This document shows positions 30,587 to 37,514 of a stretch of 64,000 bases of DNA, one piece after another. Source of the DNA: Solirubrobacter soli DSM 22325 (GTDB lineage: Bacteria > Actinomycetota > Thermoleophilia > Solirubrobacterales > Solirubrobacteraceae); the NCBI RefSeq assembly GCF_000423665.1, contig NZ_KE384072.1, forward strand, positions 186,001 to 250,000, written 5' to 3'. Numbering within the stretch: position 1 is the stretch's first letter; each line of letters begins with the position of its first letter. A model generated the notes under the pieces. The model had not been told where the DNA came from. It was given only the letters and a program-made list of their open reading frames with translations, and searched no databases. Position numbers and translations under genes: made by a program.

Positions 30587-31818
30587 ACCTCACCGTGTTC
30601 CAGGCCGACAAAGGGGACTGTCTCCTGCTCGAGACCGCCGACGACAAGCGGATCCTGATCGACGGCGGGACCTCGTCGTCGTTCAAGGAGCATGTCGCCA
30701 CGGCGCTCGGTGCGCTCCGCGACGCCGGCAAGCAGCTCGACGTGATCTACGTCTCGCACATCGACGACGACCACATCGGCGGCGTGCTGGCGCTGTTGGA
30801 GACCGAGCTCGACTGGCGCGTCCACGAGTTCCAGCTCGGCGCCGGCAACGCCCGCCACCCGGTGCCGAAGGTCGCGCGCCCACCCGCCGTGGGCGAGCTG
30901 TGGCACAACGCCTTCACCGAACAGGTCGACACCGACCCTCGGCCGATCACGGCGCTGCTCGCGGAGACGGCCGCGGTGCTCGACTTCCGCGACGACGAGG
31001 AGGACCGGCGCCTCGCCGAGGCCCACCGTGACCTCGGCGCGAGCGTCGACCAAGGCATCCGGCTGTCCCGCCGGGCGGGCGCCGACCAGCTCGGCATCCC
31101 GGTCAACCGGGCGTTCGGCGGCAAACTCGCACTCGTGCGGGACGGGCAGGGACCGATCGCGCTCGGTGCGCTGTCACTGACGGTGATCGGCCCGTTCGAG
31201 GAGGACCTCGCGACGCTCCGCGGCCAGTGGCGGACGTGGGTCGACGCCAACCAGGCCAAGCTCGCCAAGTCCAAGGCGCGGATGCTGGCCGACGTCCAAC
31301 GGATCGGCGCGAGCGAGACGGAGCTGTTCACGACCGCGCTGGCGTTGCGGGCCGACGAGTTGGGCGACCGCAAACAGGTCACGGCGCCGAACCTGGCGTC
31401 GCTGATGTTCCTCGCCGAAGAGGACGGCAAGCGCATCCTGCTGACCGGCGACGGCCACGCGAACGACATCCTGCGCGGGCTCGAGCGCGCCGGCCACGAC
31501 ACGCTCCACGTCGACGTGCTCAAGGTCCAACACCACGCCTCGGAGTTCAACATCACGCCAGAGTTCTGCCGGCGCGTGACCGCCGACCGCTACGTGATCA
31601 CCGGCAACGGCGCCCACGCCAACCCGGACCTCCGCGCGCTCGACGCGATCATCACCGCCCGCGACGGCGCGCACTACGAGCTGGTGTTCAACTCCAGCCC
31701 GGTGGCGACGGACAACGCCGAGCATCGCGCCCACATGCAGCGGGTCGTCGACCTCGTCGAGCAGCGCGGCGTGCCGGCGCGCTTCCTCGACGACGACTCG
31801 TTCGCGATCGAGGTCTGA
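30583..31818 (+). CDS. Metallo-beta-lactamase-fold hydrolase (ComEC-type MBL), partner of the subtilase
   Basis: A 411-residue MBL-fold protein. NLTVFQADKGDCLLLETADD and ILIDGG open the fold, and the metal motif is SHIDDDHIGG (His59, Asp61-63, His64), typical of the ComEC/Rec2-like MBL branch. ILLTGDGHANDIL and LKVQHHASEFNITPEF supply later metal ligands. A helical insertion sits at about residues 205-260. It overlaps the upstream peptidase gene by 4 nt, and the two form a two-gene unit. The substrate (nucleic acid or other phosphodiester) is unknown. Confidence 0.85.
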   Translation: MNLTVFQADKGDCLLLETADDKRILIDGGTSSSFKEHVATALGALRDAGKQLDVIYVSHIDDDHIGGVLALLETELDWRVHEFQLGAGNARHPVPKVARPPAVGELWHNAFTEQVDTDPRPITALLAETAAVLDFRDDEEDRRLAEAHRDLGASVDQGIRLSRRAGADQLGIPVNRAFGGKLALVRDGQGPIALGALSLTVIGPFEEDLATLRGQWRTWVDANQAKLAKSKARMLADVQRIGASETELFTTALALRADELGDRKQVTAPNLASLMFLAEEDGKRILLTGDGHANDILRGLERAGHDTLHVDVLKVQHHASEFNITPEFCRRVTADRYVITGNGAHANPDLRALDAIITARDGAHYELVFNSSPVATDNAEHRAHMQRVVDLVEQRGVPARFLDDDSFAIEV

Positions 31819-32607
31819 TCAGCCGGCGCGGGCGACGATGCTCAGCTTCGCGAGCGCGTCGCGCTGGATCCGGGAGACGTGCATCTGCGTGCAGCCGACG
31901 ATCTCGCCCACCTCGGCCTGGGTCAGGTCGGCGCCGAAACGCAGCAGCAGCACGCGCTTCTCGCGCGTCGTCAGCACCCGCATCAGGTGCATCACCGTGG
32001 CCACGTCCTCGGCGTGCGAGTAGCCGATGTCCTCGGAGCCGACGATGTCGCGCAGCGCGGGTCCCTCGTCCGTGTCGAGCTCGTTGGTGCGGTCGAACGA
32101 CGCGCTGTCACGGGCGCGGCACGCCGCGAGGCCGTCCATTACCTGCTCGATCGTCACCCCCAGGTAGCGGGCGAGCTCGCCGGGCGACGGCGGGCGGCCG
32201 AGGTCGGCGCTCATGCTCGCGGTGACGCGCTCGATCTGCAGCGCCCGCTCCTGCAGCTCACGCGGCGGGCGGACGGTCCAGGTGAACTCGCGGAAGTGGC
32301 GGAAGATCTCCCCGCGAATCGTCGGCTCGGCGAACGCCACGAACGCCGCCCCTGAGGAGGGGTCGAAGCGGTCGACGGACTTGATCAGGCCGATCGAGGC
32401 GACCTGCTCGAGGTCCTCGAACGGGACGCGCCCCTGCCGGCGGGCGTAGGCGCGGGCGATCCGCCGCGCCATCGGCAGATAGCGGGTGACCAGATGGTCG
32501 CGCAGCGCGGGGTCGCCGCTCGCGTGATAGCGCGCGAACAAGGCGCGCTCGGAGTCACGACTCTGACCGCGGCCGGCGCTGAGTGGGAGATGCTCGGCGT
32601 GCGTCAA
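31819..32607 (-). CDS. SigB/SigF-type RNA polymerase sigma factor
   Basis: A 262-residue group 3 sigma-70 factor with regions 2, 3 and 4: RYLPMARRIARAYARRQGRV, FEDLEQVASIGLIKSVDRFD, AEPTIRGEIFRHFREFTWTV, RPPRELQERALQIE, and the region 4 HTH TQAEVGEIVGCTQMHVSRIQ. Such factors serve stress, motility or sporulation-like responses and are usually held by anti-sigma factors, but no rsb-type partner is adjacent. Its stop abuts the MBL gene stop exactly, in convergent orientation. Confidence 0.92.
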   Translation of the reverse strand: MTHAEHLPLSAGRGQSRDSERALFARYHASGDPALRDHLVTRYLPMARRIARAYARRQGRVPFEDLEQVASIGLIKSVDRFDPSSGAAFVAFAEPTIRGEIFRHFREFTWTVRPPRELQERALQIERVTASMSADLGRPPSPGELARYLGVTIEQVMDGLAACRARDSASFDRTNELDTDEGPALRDIVGSEDIGYSHAEDVATVMHLMRVLTTREKRVLLLRFGADLTQAEVGEIVGCTQMHVSRIQRDALAKLSIVARAG

Positions 32608-32738
32608 CGGCGCCTCCCCGCAGGCAAAGGCGGAGCGGCGCGTGACGTGGCGTCAAAGACGAGAAATCGGTGTGAGCATGCCGGCATCGGCCCTGAGTCC
32701 ATTCTCGCTGCGGCGGCCGCATGGCGCATGATCTCGGG

Positions 32739-33611
32739 ATGTTCGAAGGCTTCGCCGTCACCGATGTCGACACGCCGCGCGGGACGATCCGGGCGCGGGT
32801 GGGAGGAGCGGGCCCGCCGCTCCTGGTGCTGCACGGCTTCCCGGAGACCCACCTGATGTGGCATCCGGTCGCCGCGACCCTCGCCGAGCGCTTCACGGTG
32901 GTCGCTCCCGACCTCCCCGGCTACGGCGACTCGTTCCGCCCCCCGGTCACCGACGACCACTTCAGCCACTCCAAGCGCGCGTGGGCGGCCGACCTGATCG
33001 CGGCGATGCGCGAGCTGGGCCATTCGTCCTTCGCCTTGGTCGGCCACGATCGCGGCGGGCGCGTCGCCTACCGGATGGCGCTCGACCACCCGGACGTGGT
33101 GAAGCGGCTGGCGGTGCTGGACATCGTCCCGACCGGCGAGATCTGGGCCCGCGTGGACCCCGTGCTGATGCTCGGCTACTGGCATTGGGCGTTCCTCGCC
33201 CAGCCCGCTCCTTTGCCCGAGCAGCTGATCTCCGCGGCGCCCGACACGTTCTGGCTCGCCGGCGAGCGGATCGGGCTCAAGCCCGGCGATCCGCGCTACC
33301 CCGATGACGTTCTCGCCGTCTATCGCGCGCAACTCGACGACCCGGATCACGTGGTCGCGGTCTGCGAGGACTACCGGGCGAGCGCGACGATCGATCGCGC
33401 CCACGACGCCGAGGGCGGGACGATCGATTGCCCGGTGCTGGCGTTGTGGGGCGGAGCGGGCGGCCTGCCGCGCTTCTACTCCGATCCGCTCGATCTCTGG
33501 CGGGCGTTCGCCCCGCACGTCACCGGCCGCGCGATCGAGGGCGCGTCGCACTTCCTGGTCGAGGACGCACCGGAGGAGGTCGTGGCCGAGTTGACCGCGT
33601 TCTTGACTTAG
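32739..33611 (+). CDS. Alpha/beta hydrolase, haloacetate (fluoroacetate) dehalogenase-like
   Basis: A 290-residue hydrolase. HGFPETHLMWHPVAATLAER gives the oxyanion HGFP, the nucleophile elbow is VGHDRGGRVAYRM (Asp nucleophile), and SHFLVEDAPEEV supplies the catalytic His. YWHWAFLAQPAPLPEQL matches the Trp-His-Trp segment that holds the halide in fluoroacetate dehalogenases. ATG at 32739 is preferred, and 32721 is also possible. The reaction would be hydrolytic removal of halogen from a haloacid, or epoxide hydrolysis. It stands alone ahead of the PAAR gene. Confidence 0.85.
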   Translation: MFEGFAVTDVDTPRGTIRARVGGAGPPLLVLHGFPETHLMWHPVAATLAERFTVVAPDLPGYGDSFRPPVTDDHFSHSKRAWAADLIAAMRELGHSSFALVGHDRGGRVAYRMALDHPDVVKRLAVLDIVPTGEIWARVDPVLMLGYWHWAFLAQPAPLPEQLISAAPDTFWLAGERIGLKPGDPRYPDDVLAVYRAQLDDPDHVVAVCEDYRASATIDRAHDAEGGTIDCPVLALWGGAGGLPRFYSDPLDLWRAFAPHVTGRAIEGASHFLVEDAPEEVVAELTAFLT

Positions 33612-33628
33612 GCGATCATCGAAGGCAC

Positions 33629-33916
33629 ATGCCACCCGCCGCTCGCGTCGCCGACATGCACACCTGCCCGATGTCCAACGGCCCGGTGCCGCACGTCGGC
33701 GGGCCGATCCTGCCGCCCGGCGTGCCGACCGTGCTGATCGGCGGGCTCCCGGCCGCGACGGTGGGCTCGATGTGCACCTGCGTCGGGCCGCCCGACACGA
33801 TCGTCAAGGGCTCGATGAAGGTGATGATCGGCGGCCGGCCCGCGGCGCGCATGGGTGACCAGACGGCGCACGGCGGTGTGATCGTCATGGGCTACCCGAT
33901 GGTGATGATCAATTAA
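33629..33916 (+). CDS. PAAR-domain protein
   Basis: A 95-residue PAAR-repeat protein starting MPPAARVADMHTCPMSNGPV. Repeated blocks VPTVLIGGLPAATVG and MKVMIGGRPAARMGDQTAHG are the PAAR signature, and His and Cys residues (MHTCP, SMCTC, TAHGG) can bind the tip zinc. PAAR proteins cap the spike of type VI and extracellular contractile injection systems and carry effectors. A GAAGG site precedes the ATG. An AAA ATPase of the eCIS type follows on the same strand. Confidence 0.9.
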   Translation: MPPAARVADMHTCPMSNGPVPHVGGPILPPGVPTVLIGGLPAATVGSMCTCVGPPDTIVKGSMKVMIGGRPAARMGDQTAHGGVIVMGYPMVMIN

Positions 33917-33982
33917 GGCGGACAACCGCCATCATGGCGGGGCCTCGGAATAGCGTCGCGCGGCGAGCCGTCTTGCTCGCCA

Positions 33983-35584
33983 GTGAGCACGGCGATCGAT
34001 CCGACGGGGCTGGCTGAGCGGCTCGGGCTCAACGCGGCCGAGACGCTGGCGTTGGCCGTCATCGCGGCGCCCGAGCTCGACGCGCGCTACGCGCACCTGC
34101 GGCCGACCGCGCGGCTGATCGGCGCGCAGGCATTGCCCGGGCTCCTCGCCCGCGGCGCCGTCGTGTTCGGGGAGGCTCCGCTCGCGGTCGATCGGCCGTT
34201 GCGCCTCGCGCCGAGGCTCGCCGCCTTCCTGCTGGGTCTCCCCGCGCGGGAGCTGCGACGGGTGGATGTCGCCGGCGTCGATCCCGGGCGCGAGGATGAG
34301 GTCGCGCGGCTCGCGGAGCTCGCCGCCAAGCGCGGGAAGCTGCCGCTGGTGGTGTCCGGCCCGGACGCCGCGGTGCTCCTCGCCCGCGCGCTCGACCAGG
34401 GCCTGATCCTCGTCGGTGAGCCGGATGCGGACGCCTCGCTGGCGGCCGCGCTCGAAGGCCGCGCGCTGGCCTATGAGGATCCGGCCGACCTCGACGCGCT
34501 GCCCGAGGGCGCGCTCGTACTCGCGCGCGCCGACGTCCCCGCCGACCGCGCGGTGCTGCGACACAGCGTCCGCCCGCCCGCGTTCGGCGAGCGCGCGGCG
34601 GCCTGGCAGGCGCTCACCGGCGTCGATGACGTCGCCGATGTCAGCGCGAAGTTCCGGCTCTCCATCGGGCAGATCGAGGAGGCCGCGCGGGTCGCGCTCG
34701 TGTGCGGGAAGGACCTCGACGCCGGCGCACGCGAGGCGTCCTCGTCGCGGCTCGGCACGCTCGCCAAACGGCTCAAGCCGACCTACACGTGGAGCGACCT
34801 GGTCGTCGCCGGCCGCCAACGCGACGCGCTGCTCTCGATCTCCGCCTACCTGCGCCACCGCGACCTGGTGCTGACCGACTGGGGCTACGAGCTGCGCGTG
34901 GCCAAGTCGCAGGGGCTGAAGATCCTGTTCGCCGGCGAGTCCGGCACCGGCAAGACGATGGCCGCGCAGGTGCTGGCGGCCGATCTCGGTCTGGACATCT
35001 TCCAGGTCGACCTGGCCACGATCGTCTCCAAGTACGTCGGCGAGACCGAGAAGAACCTCGGCCGGATCTTCGAGGCCGCGCAGGGCTCCAACGCGATCCT
35101 CTTCTTCGACGAGGCCGACGCGCTGTTCGGCAAGCGCTCGGAGGTGACCGACGCCAAGGACCGCTACGCGAACATCGAGGTCGCGTACCTGCTGCAGCGG
35201 ATGGAGGCCTACGCGGGCGCGGTGATCCTGGCCACGAACTTCCGCCGCAACATCGACGACGCCTTCCTGCGCCGGCTGGACTTCGTGATCGACTTCCCGT
35301 TCCCCGAGCCGAGCGATCGCGAGCGGCTGTGGCGCGGGCTCATCCCCTGCGAGGCGCCGCTCGGTAGGGACGTCGACTTCGGTCTGCTGGCGCGGCGTTT
35401 CAAGTTGTCCGGCGGAGCGATCCGCAACTGCACGCTCGCCGCGGCGTTCCTCGCGGCCGAGGAAGGGAGCACGATCGACATGGCGCATCTCGTGCGCGCC
35501 GTCAGCGTCGAGTACGCCAAGCTCGGGCGGCTGACGATGGGCGCGGACTTCGACGGCTTCGAGGAGCTGATCCGCCCGCGATGA
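33983..35584 (+). CDS. AAA+ ATPase of the eCIS-associated (Afp15-like) type
   Basis: A 533-residue ATPase from a GTG start. The N-terminal region with LALAVIAAPELDARYAHLRP resembles the N-domain of ATPases in extracellular contractile injection clusters. The AAA core (about residues 265-500) has Walker A FAGESGTGKTMAAQ near 318, Walker B NAILFFDEADALFG near 373, sensor 1 ILATNF and arginine fingers RRLDFVI. It overlaps the next gene by 4 nt (ATGA). Such ATPases are thought to help assemble the particle. No sheath, tube or baseplate genes are within the window. Confidence 0.87.
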   Translation: MSTAIDPTGLAERLGLNAAETLALAVIAAPELDARYAHLRPTARLIGAQALPGLLARGAVVFGEAPLAVDRPLRLAPRLAAFLLGLPARELRRVDVAGVDPGREDEVARLAELAAKRGKLPLVVSGPDAAVLLARALDQGLILVGEPDADASLAAALEGRALAYEDPADLDALPEGALVLARADVPADRAVLRHSVRPPAFGERAAAWQALTGVDDVADVSAKFRLSIGQIEEAARVALVCGKDLDAGAREASSSRLGTLAKRLKPTYTWSDLVVAGRQRDALLSISAYLRHRDLVLTDWGYELRVAKSQGLKILFAGESGTGKTMAAQVLAADLGLDIFQVDLATIVSKYVGETEKNLGRIFEAAQGSNAILFFDEADALFGKRSEVTDAKDRYANIEVAYLLQRMEAYAGAVILATNFRRNIDDAFLRRLDFVIDFPFPEPSDRERLWRGLIPCEAPLGRDVDFGLLARRFKLSGGAIRNCTLAAAFLAAEEGSTIDMAHLVRAVSVEYAKLGRLTMGADFDGFEELIRPR

Positions 35585-36408
35585 GGGAGTTCGAACAGGA
35601 GCAGCTGCGCGTGCGCGTCAAGCCGACGGTCTCGCGGTCCGTGCTCGACGACGTCTCGTCGTGGTGGAACGGTTCCGAGCAGGAGGCCGAGCGTGCGCCC
35701 AAGCCGGAGCCCGCGTACACCAAGCAGGACTTCGACCAGTCGCTCGCGCTCGTCCAGATGCCGGTCGCGTTGACGCATCAGGACCTGTTCGGCAAGACGC
35801 CGGACGTTGCGGTCGCCGCCGCCGGCGCGGCCCGGCTGGGCCCGGCCGCCGCCGCACTGCAGACGCTGTCGAACTCCAAGAAGGACCCGAAGAACCAGGC
35901 CGCGATGCTCACCCCGGTGCCGGACATCCAGGCCGCGCAGACGACGCTGCAGGTGATCGCCGCCGGCGACAAGGCGCAGGCGATGTGGCATGACGCGTTC
36001 ATCGCCGCGATGGCCGTCGTCGACTCCGTGATCGCGCTCCCGGTCGCCGATCCCGACGCCAACCTGAAGTCGGGAGACGACATCCAGCAGCGCGACCACG
36101 ATCTGCTCGTGAACTCGGTCAAGCCCGTGCTGCAGCGGCTGCAGGACAAGACCGCGGGCGCGCCGTACACGGACTTCGACCCGAAGGCGTTCACCGAGGG
36201 CCAGGAGGCCCTGACGGCGCTCGGCGCGGTCAACATCGTCCAGCTCAAGCCCGCGCTCGCCCACGTCAACAAGGGCGTGCAGGCGATCAAGGCCTTCGCG
36301 ATGAGCATGGAGGAGCAGTGGAACTCAGCCATCGCGAGCCTGGAGAGCGCCCAGCAGAAGATCTCCGCGCAGGCCGAGAGCTACGTGACGTCGGTGGCTC
36401 CGCAATGA
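35581..36408 (+). CDS. Unknown protein of the PAAR-AAA module
   Basis: A 275-residue protein whose ATG overlaps the ATPase stop. It begins MREFEQEQLRVRVKPTVSRS. It is Ala-rich and largely helical, with a long central segment (AAALQTLSNSKKDPKNQAAM and QAAQTTLQVIAAGDKAQAMW) and a C-terminal coiled-coil-like EEQWNSAIASLESAQQKISA. There is no signal peptide or membrane span. It is a possible cargo, chaperone or structural partner of the PAAR protein; no family is recognised. Confidence 0.65.
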   Translation: MREFEQEQLRVRVKPTVSRSVLDDVSSWWNGSEQEAERAPKPEPAYTKQDFDQSLALVQMPVALTHQDLFGKTPDVAVAAAGAARLGPAAAALQTLSNSKKDPKNQAAMLTPVPDIQAAQTTLQVIAAGDKAQAMWHDAFIAAMAVVDSVIALPVADPDANLKSGDDIQQRDHDLLVNSVKPVLQRLQDKTAGAPYTDFDPKAFTEGQEALTALGAVNIVQLKPALAHVNKGVQAIKAFAMSMEEQWNSAIASLESAQQKISAQAESYVTSVAPQ

Positions 36409-36686
36409 CCACTCGCGAGGAGTGGAACAGCGCGCGGCTGCTCATCCGCCACATCCTGCGCGAGCCGGGCGCGCTCCCCACGCGCTCCGTGGCGCTCCTG
36501 CGCGCCAGCGTGCTCCCCCAGCTCGACGCCGCGCTGGCGATGCTCGCCGACGGCCACCCGCCCGCGACGCTCGCGCGCTGGAACGCGTTTCTCCCGGCCG
36601 CGGTCGCGGCGGTCGGATCAGACCCGGAGCTCGCGCGCGTGGAGGCGCACGTGCGGTCCGGGCTCGCCGCCCTTGGCGGTCCGTAG
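36405..36686 (+). CDS. Small helical protein of the PAAR-AAA module
   Basis: A 93-residue protein whose ATG overlaps the preceding TGA (ATGA), starting MTTREEWNSARLLIRHILRE. It is predicted all-helical with RSVALLRASVLPQLDAALAM and a C-terminal VEAHVRSGLAALGGP. The final 69 nt lie antisense to the acyltransferase gene. The tight coupling suggests it works with the 275-residue protein, for instance as chaperone or immunity protein, but this is inference only. Confidence 0.6.
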   Translation: MTTREEWNSARLLIRHILREPGALPTRSVALLRASVLPQLDAALAMLADGHPPATLARWNAFLPAAVAAVGSDPELARVEAHVRSGLAALGGP

Positions 36687-37493
36687 CGCCGCCTCGAACG
36701 TCTCGACCTGCGACCGCTTGCGGCGCATGCTGCCGACCGCGCCGGGCATCAGGGCGGCCAACACCGGGTGCGGGCCGATCTCCACGAAGGCGCGCAGATG
36801 GGTCAGCGCGACGTCGAAGCGCGTCGGCTCGCGGAGGTTGCGCCACCAGTAGTCGCGGTCGGTCAGGCGCGCGCCGGCGACGGTGGAGAAGAACGGGATG
36901 CGCGGTGTGCGGGCGCGGATGCGCCCGACGGCGCGCTCGAACGCGGCGCTCAGGGGCTCCGCGTGACGCGAGTGGTACGGGACCGAGACGTTCAGGCGCT
37001 TGCCCTCGATCGCGTCGACGTCGCCCGTCAGCGTGAAGGAGTTGCGACCGTTGACCGCGGCGATCTCCACCCCCGGCGGCAGTTCGCGCTCGATCGAGGT
37101 GACCGCGACCATGCCGCCGCTTCCGACCAAGGTCTGCTCGAGCCGCGAGCGGTGGTGGGCCAGCTCGAAGGCCTGCTCGAGCGTCAGCGCGCCCGCTGCC
37201 CACGCGGCGGCGAGCTCTCCGAACGAGTGCCCGACGACCGCGCTCGGCTGCACGCCTCGAGCGCGCCACAGCTCGGTCAGCCCGACCTGGAGCGCCAGCC
37301 CTGACGGCTGCGCGTCGGCCGGATCGACCATCGGCGTGCCGTCGCCGCTGAAACCGCGCAACACCGCCGGGTCGAGGCCGGCGCAGCGGTCGACGGCGGC
37401 GCGGAAGACCGGCTCGGACACGTACAGCTCGCCTCCCATCCCCCACCACTGGGCGCCCATCCCGGAGTACACGAAGGGCAGCTCGATGCGCAC
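36618..37493 (-). CDS. Stand-alone malonyl-CoA/acyl-ACP acyltransferase (PKS AT-like)
   Basis: A 291-residue acyltransferase of the FabD/PKS-AT fold. FVYSGMGAQWWGMGGELYVS is the N-terminal signature, the nucleophile is Ser90 in VVGHSFGELAAAW, and the catalytic His is in VSVPYHSRHAEPL; the YWWRNLREPTRFDVAL segment is typical of the domain. It resembles AT domains of type I polyketide synthases more than FabD, yet no ketosynthase, ACP or other PKS gene is near. It may act in trans. It is divergent from the GGDEF-EAL gene. Confidence 0.85.
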   Translation of the reverse strand: MRIELPFVYSGMGAQWWGMGGELYVSEPVFRAAVDRCAGLDPAVLRGFSGDGTPMVDPADAQPSGLALQVGLTELWRARGVQPSAVVGHSFGELAAAWAAGALTLEQAFELAHHRSRLEQTLVGSGGMVAVTSIERELPPGVEIAAVNGRNSFTLTGDVDAIEGKRLNVSVPYHSRHAEPLSAAFERAVGRIRARTPRIPFFSTVAGARLTDRDYWWRNLREPTRFDVALTHLRAFVEIGPHPVLAALMPGAVGSMRRKRSQVETFEAALRTAKGGEPGPHVRLHARELRV

Positions 37494-37514
37494 ACGGACG
37501 TCATCGGCGGGGAG

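Noticed and set aside
33629..36686. Complete contractile injection or type VI secretion cluster
   Set aside because: Only PAAR and ATPase genes are recognisable; sheath, tube, VgrG and baseplate proteins are absent from the window.
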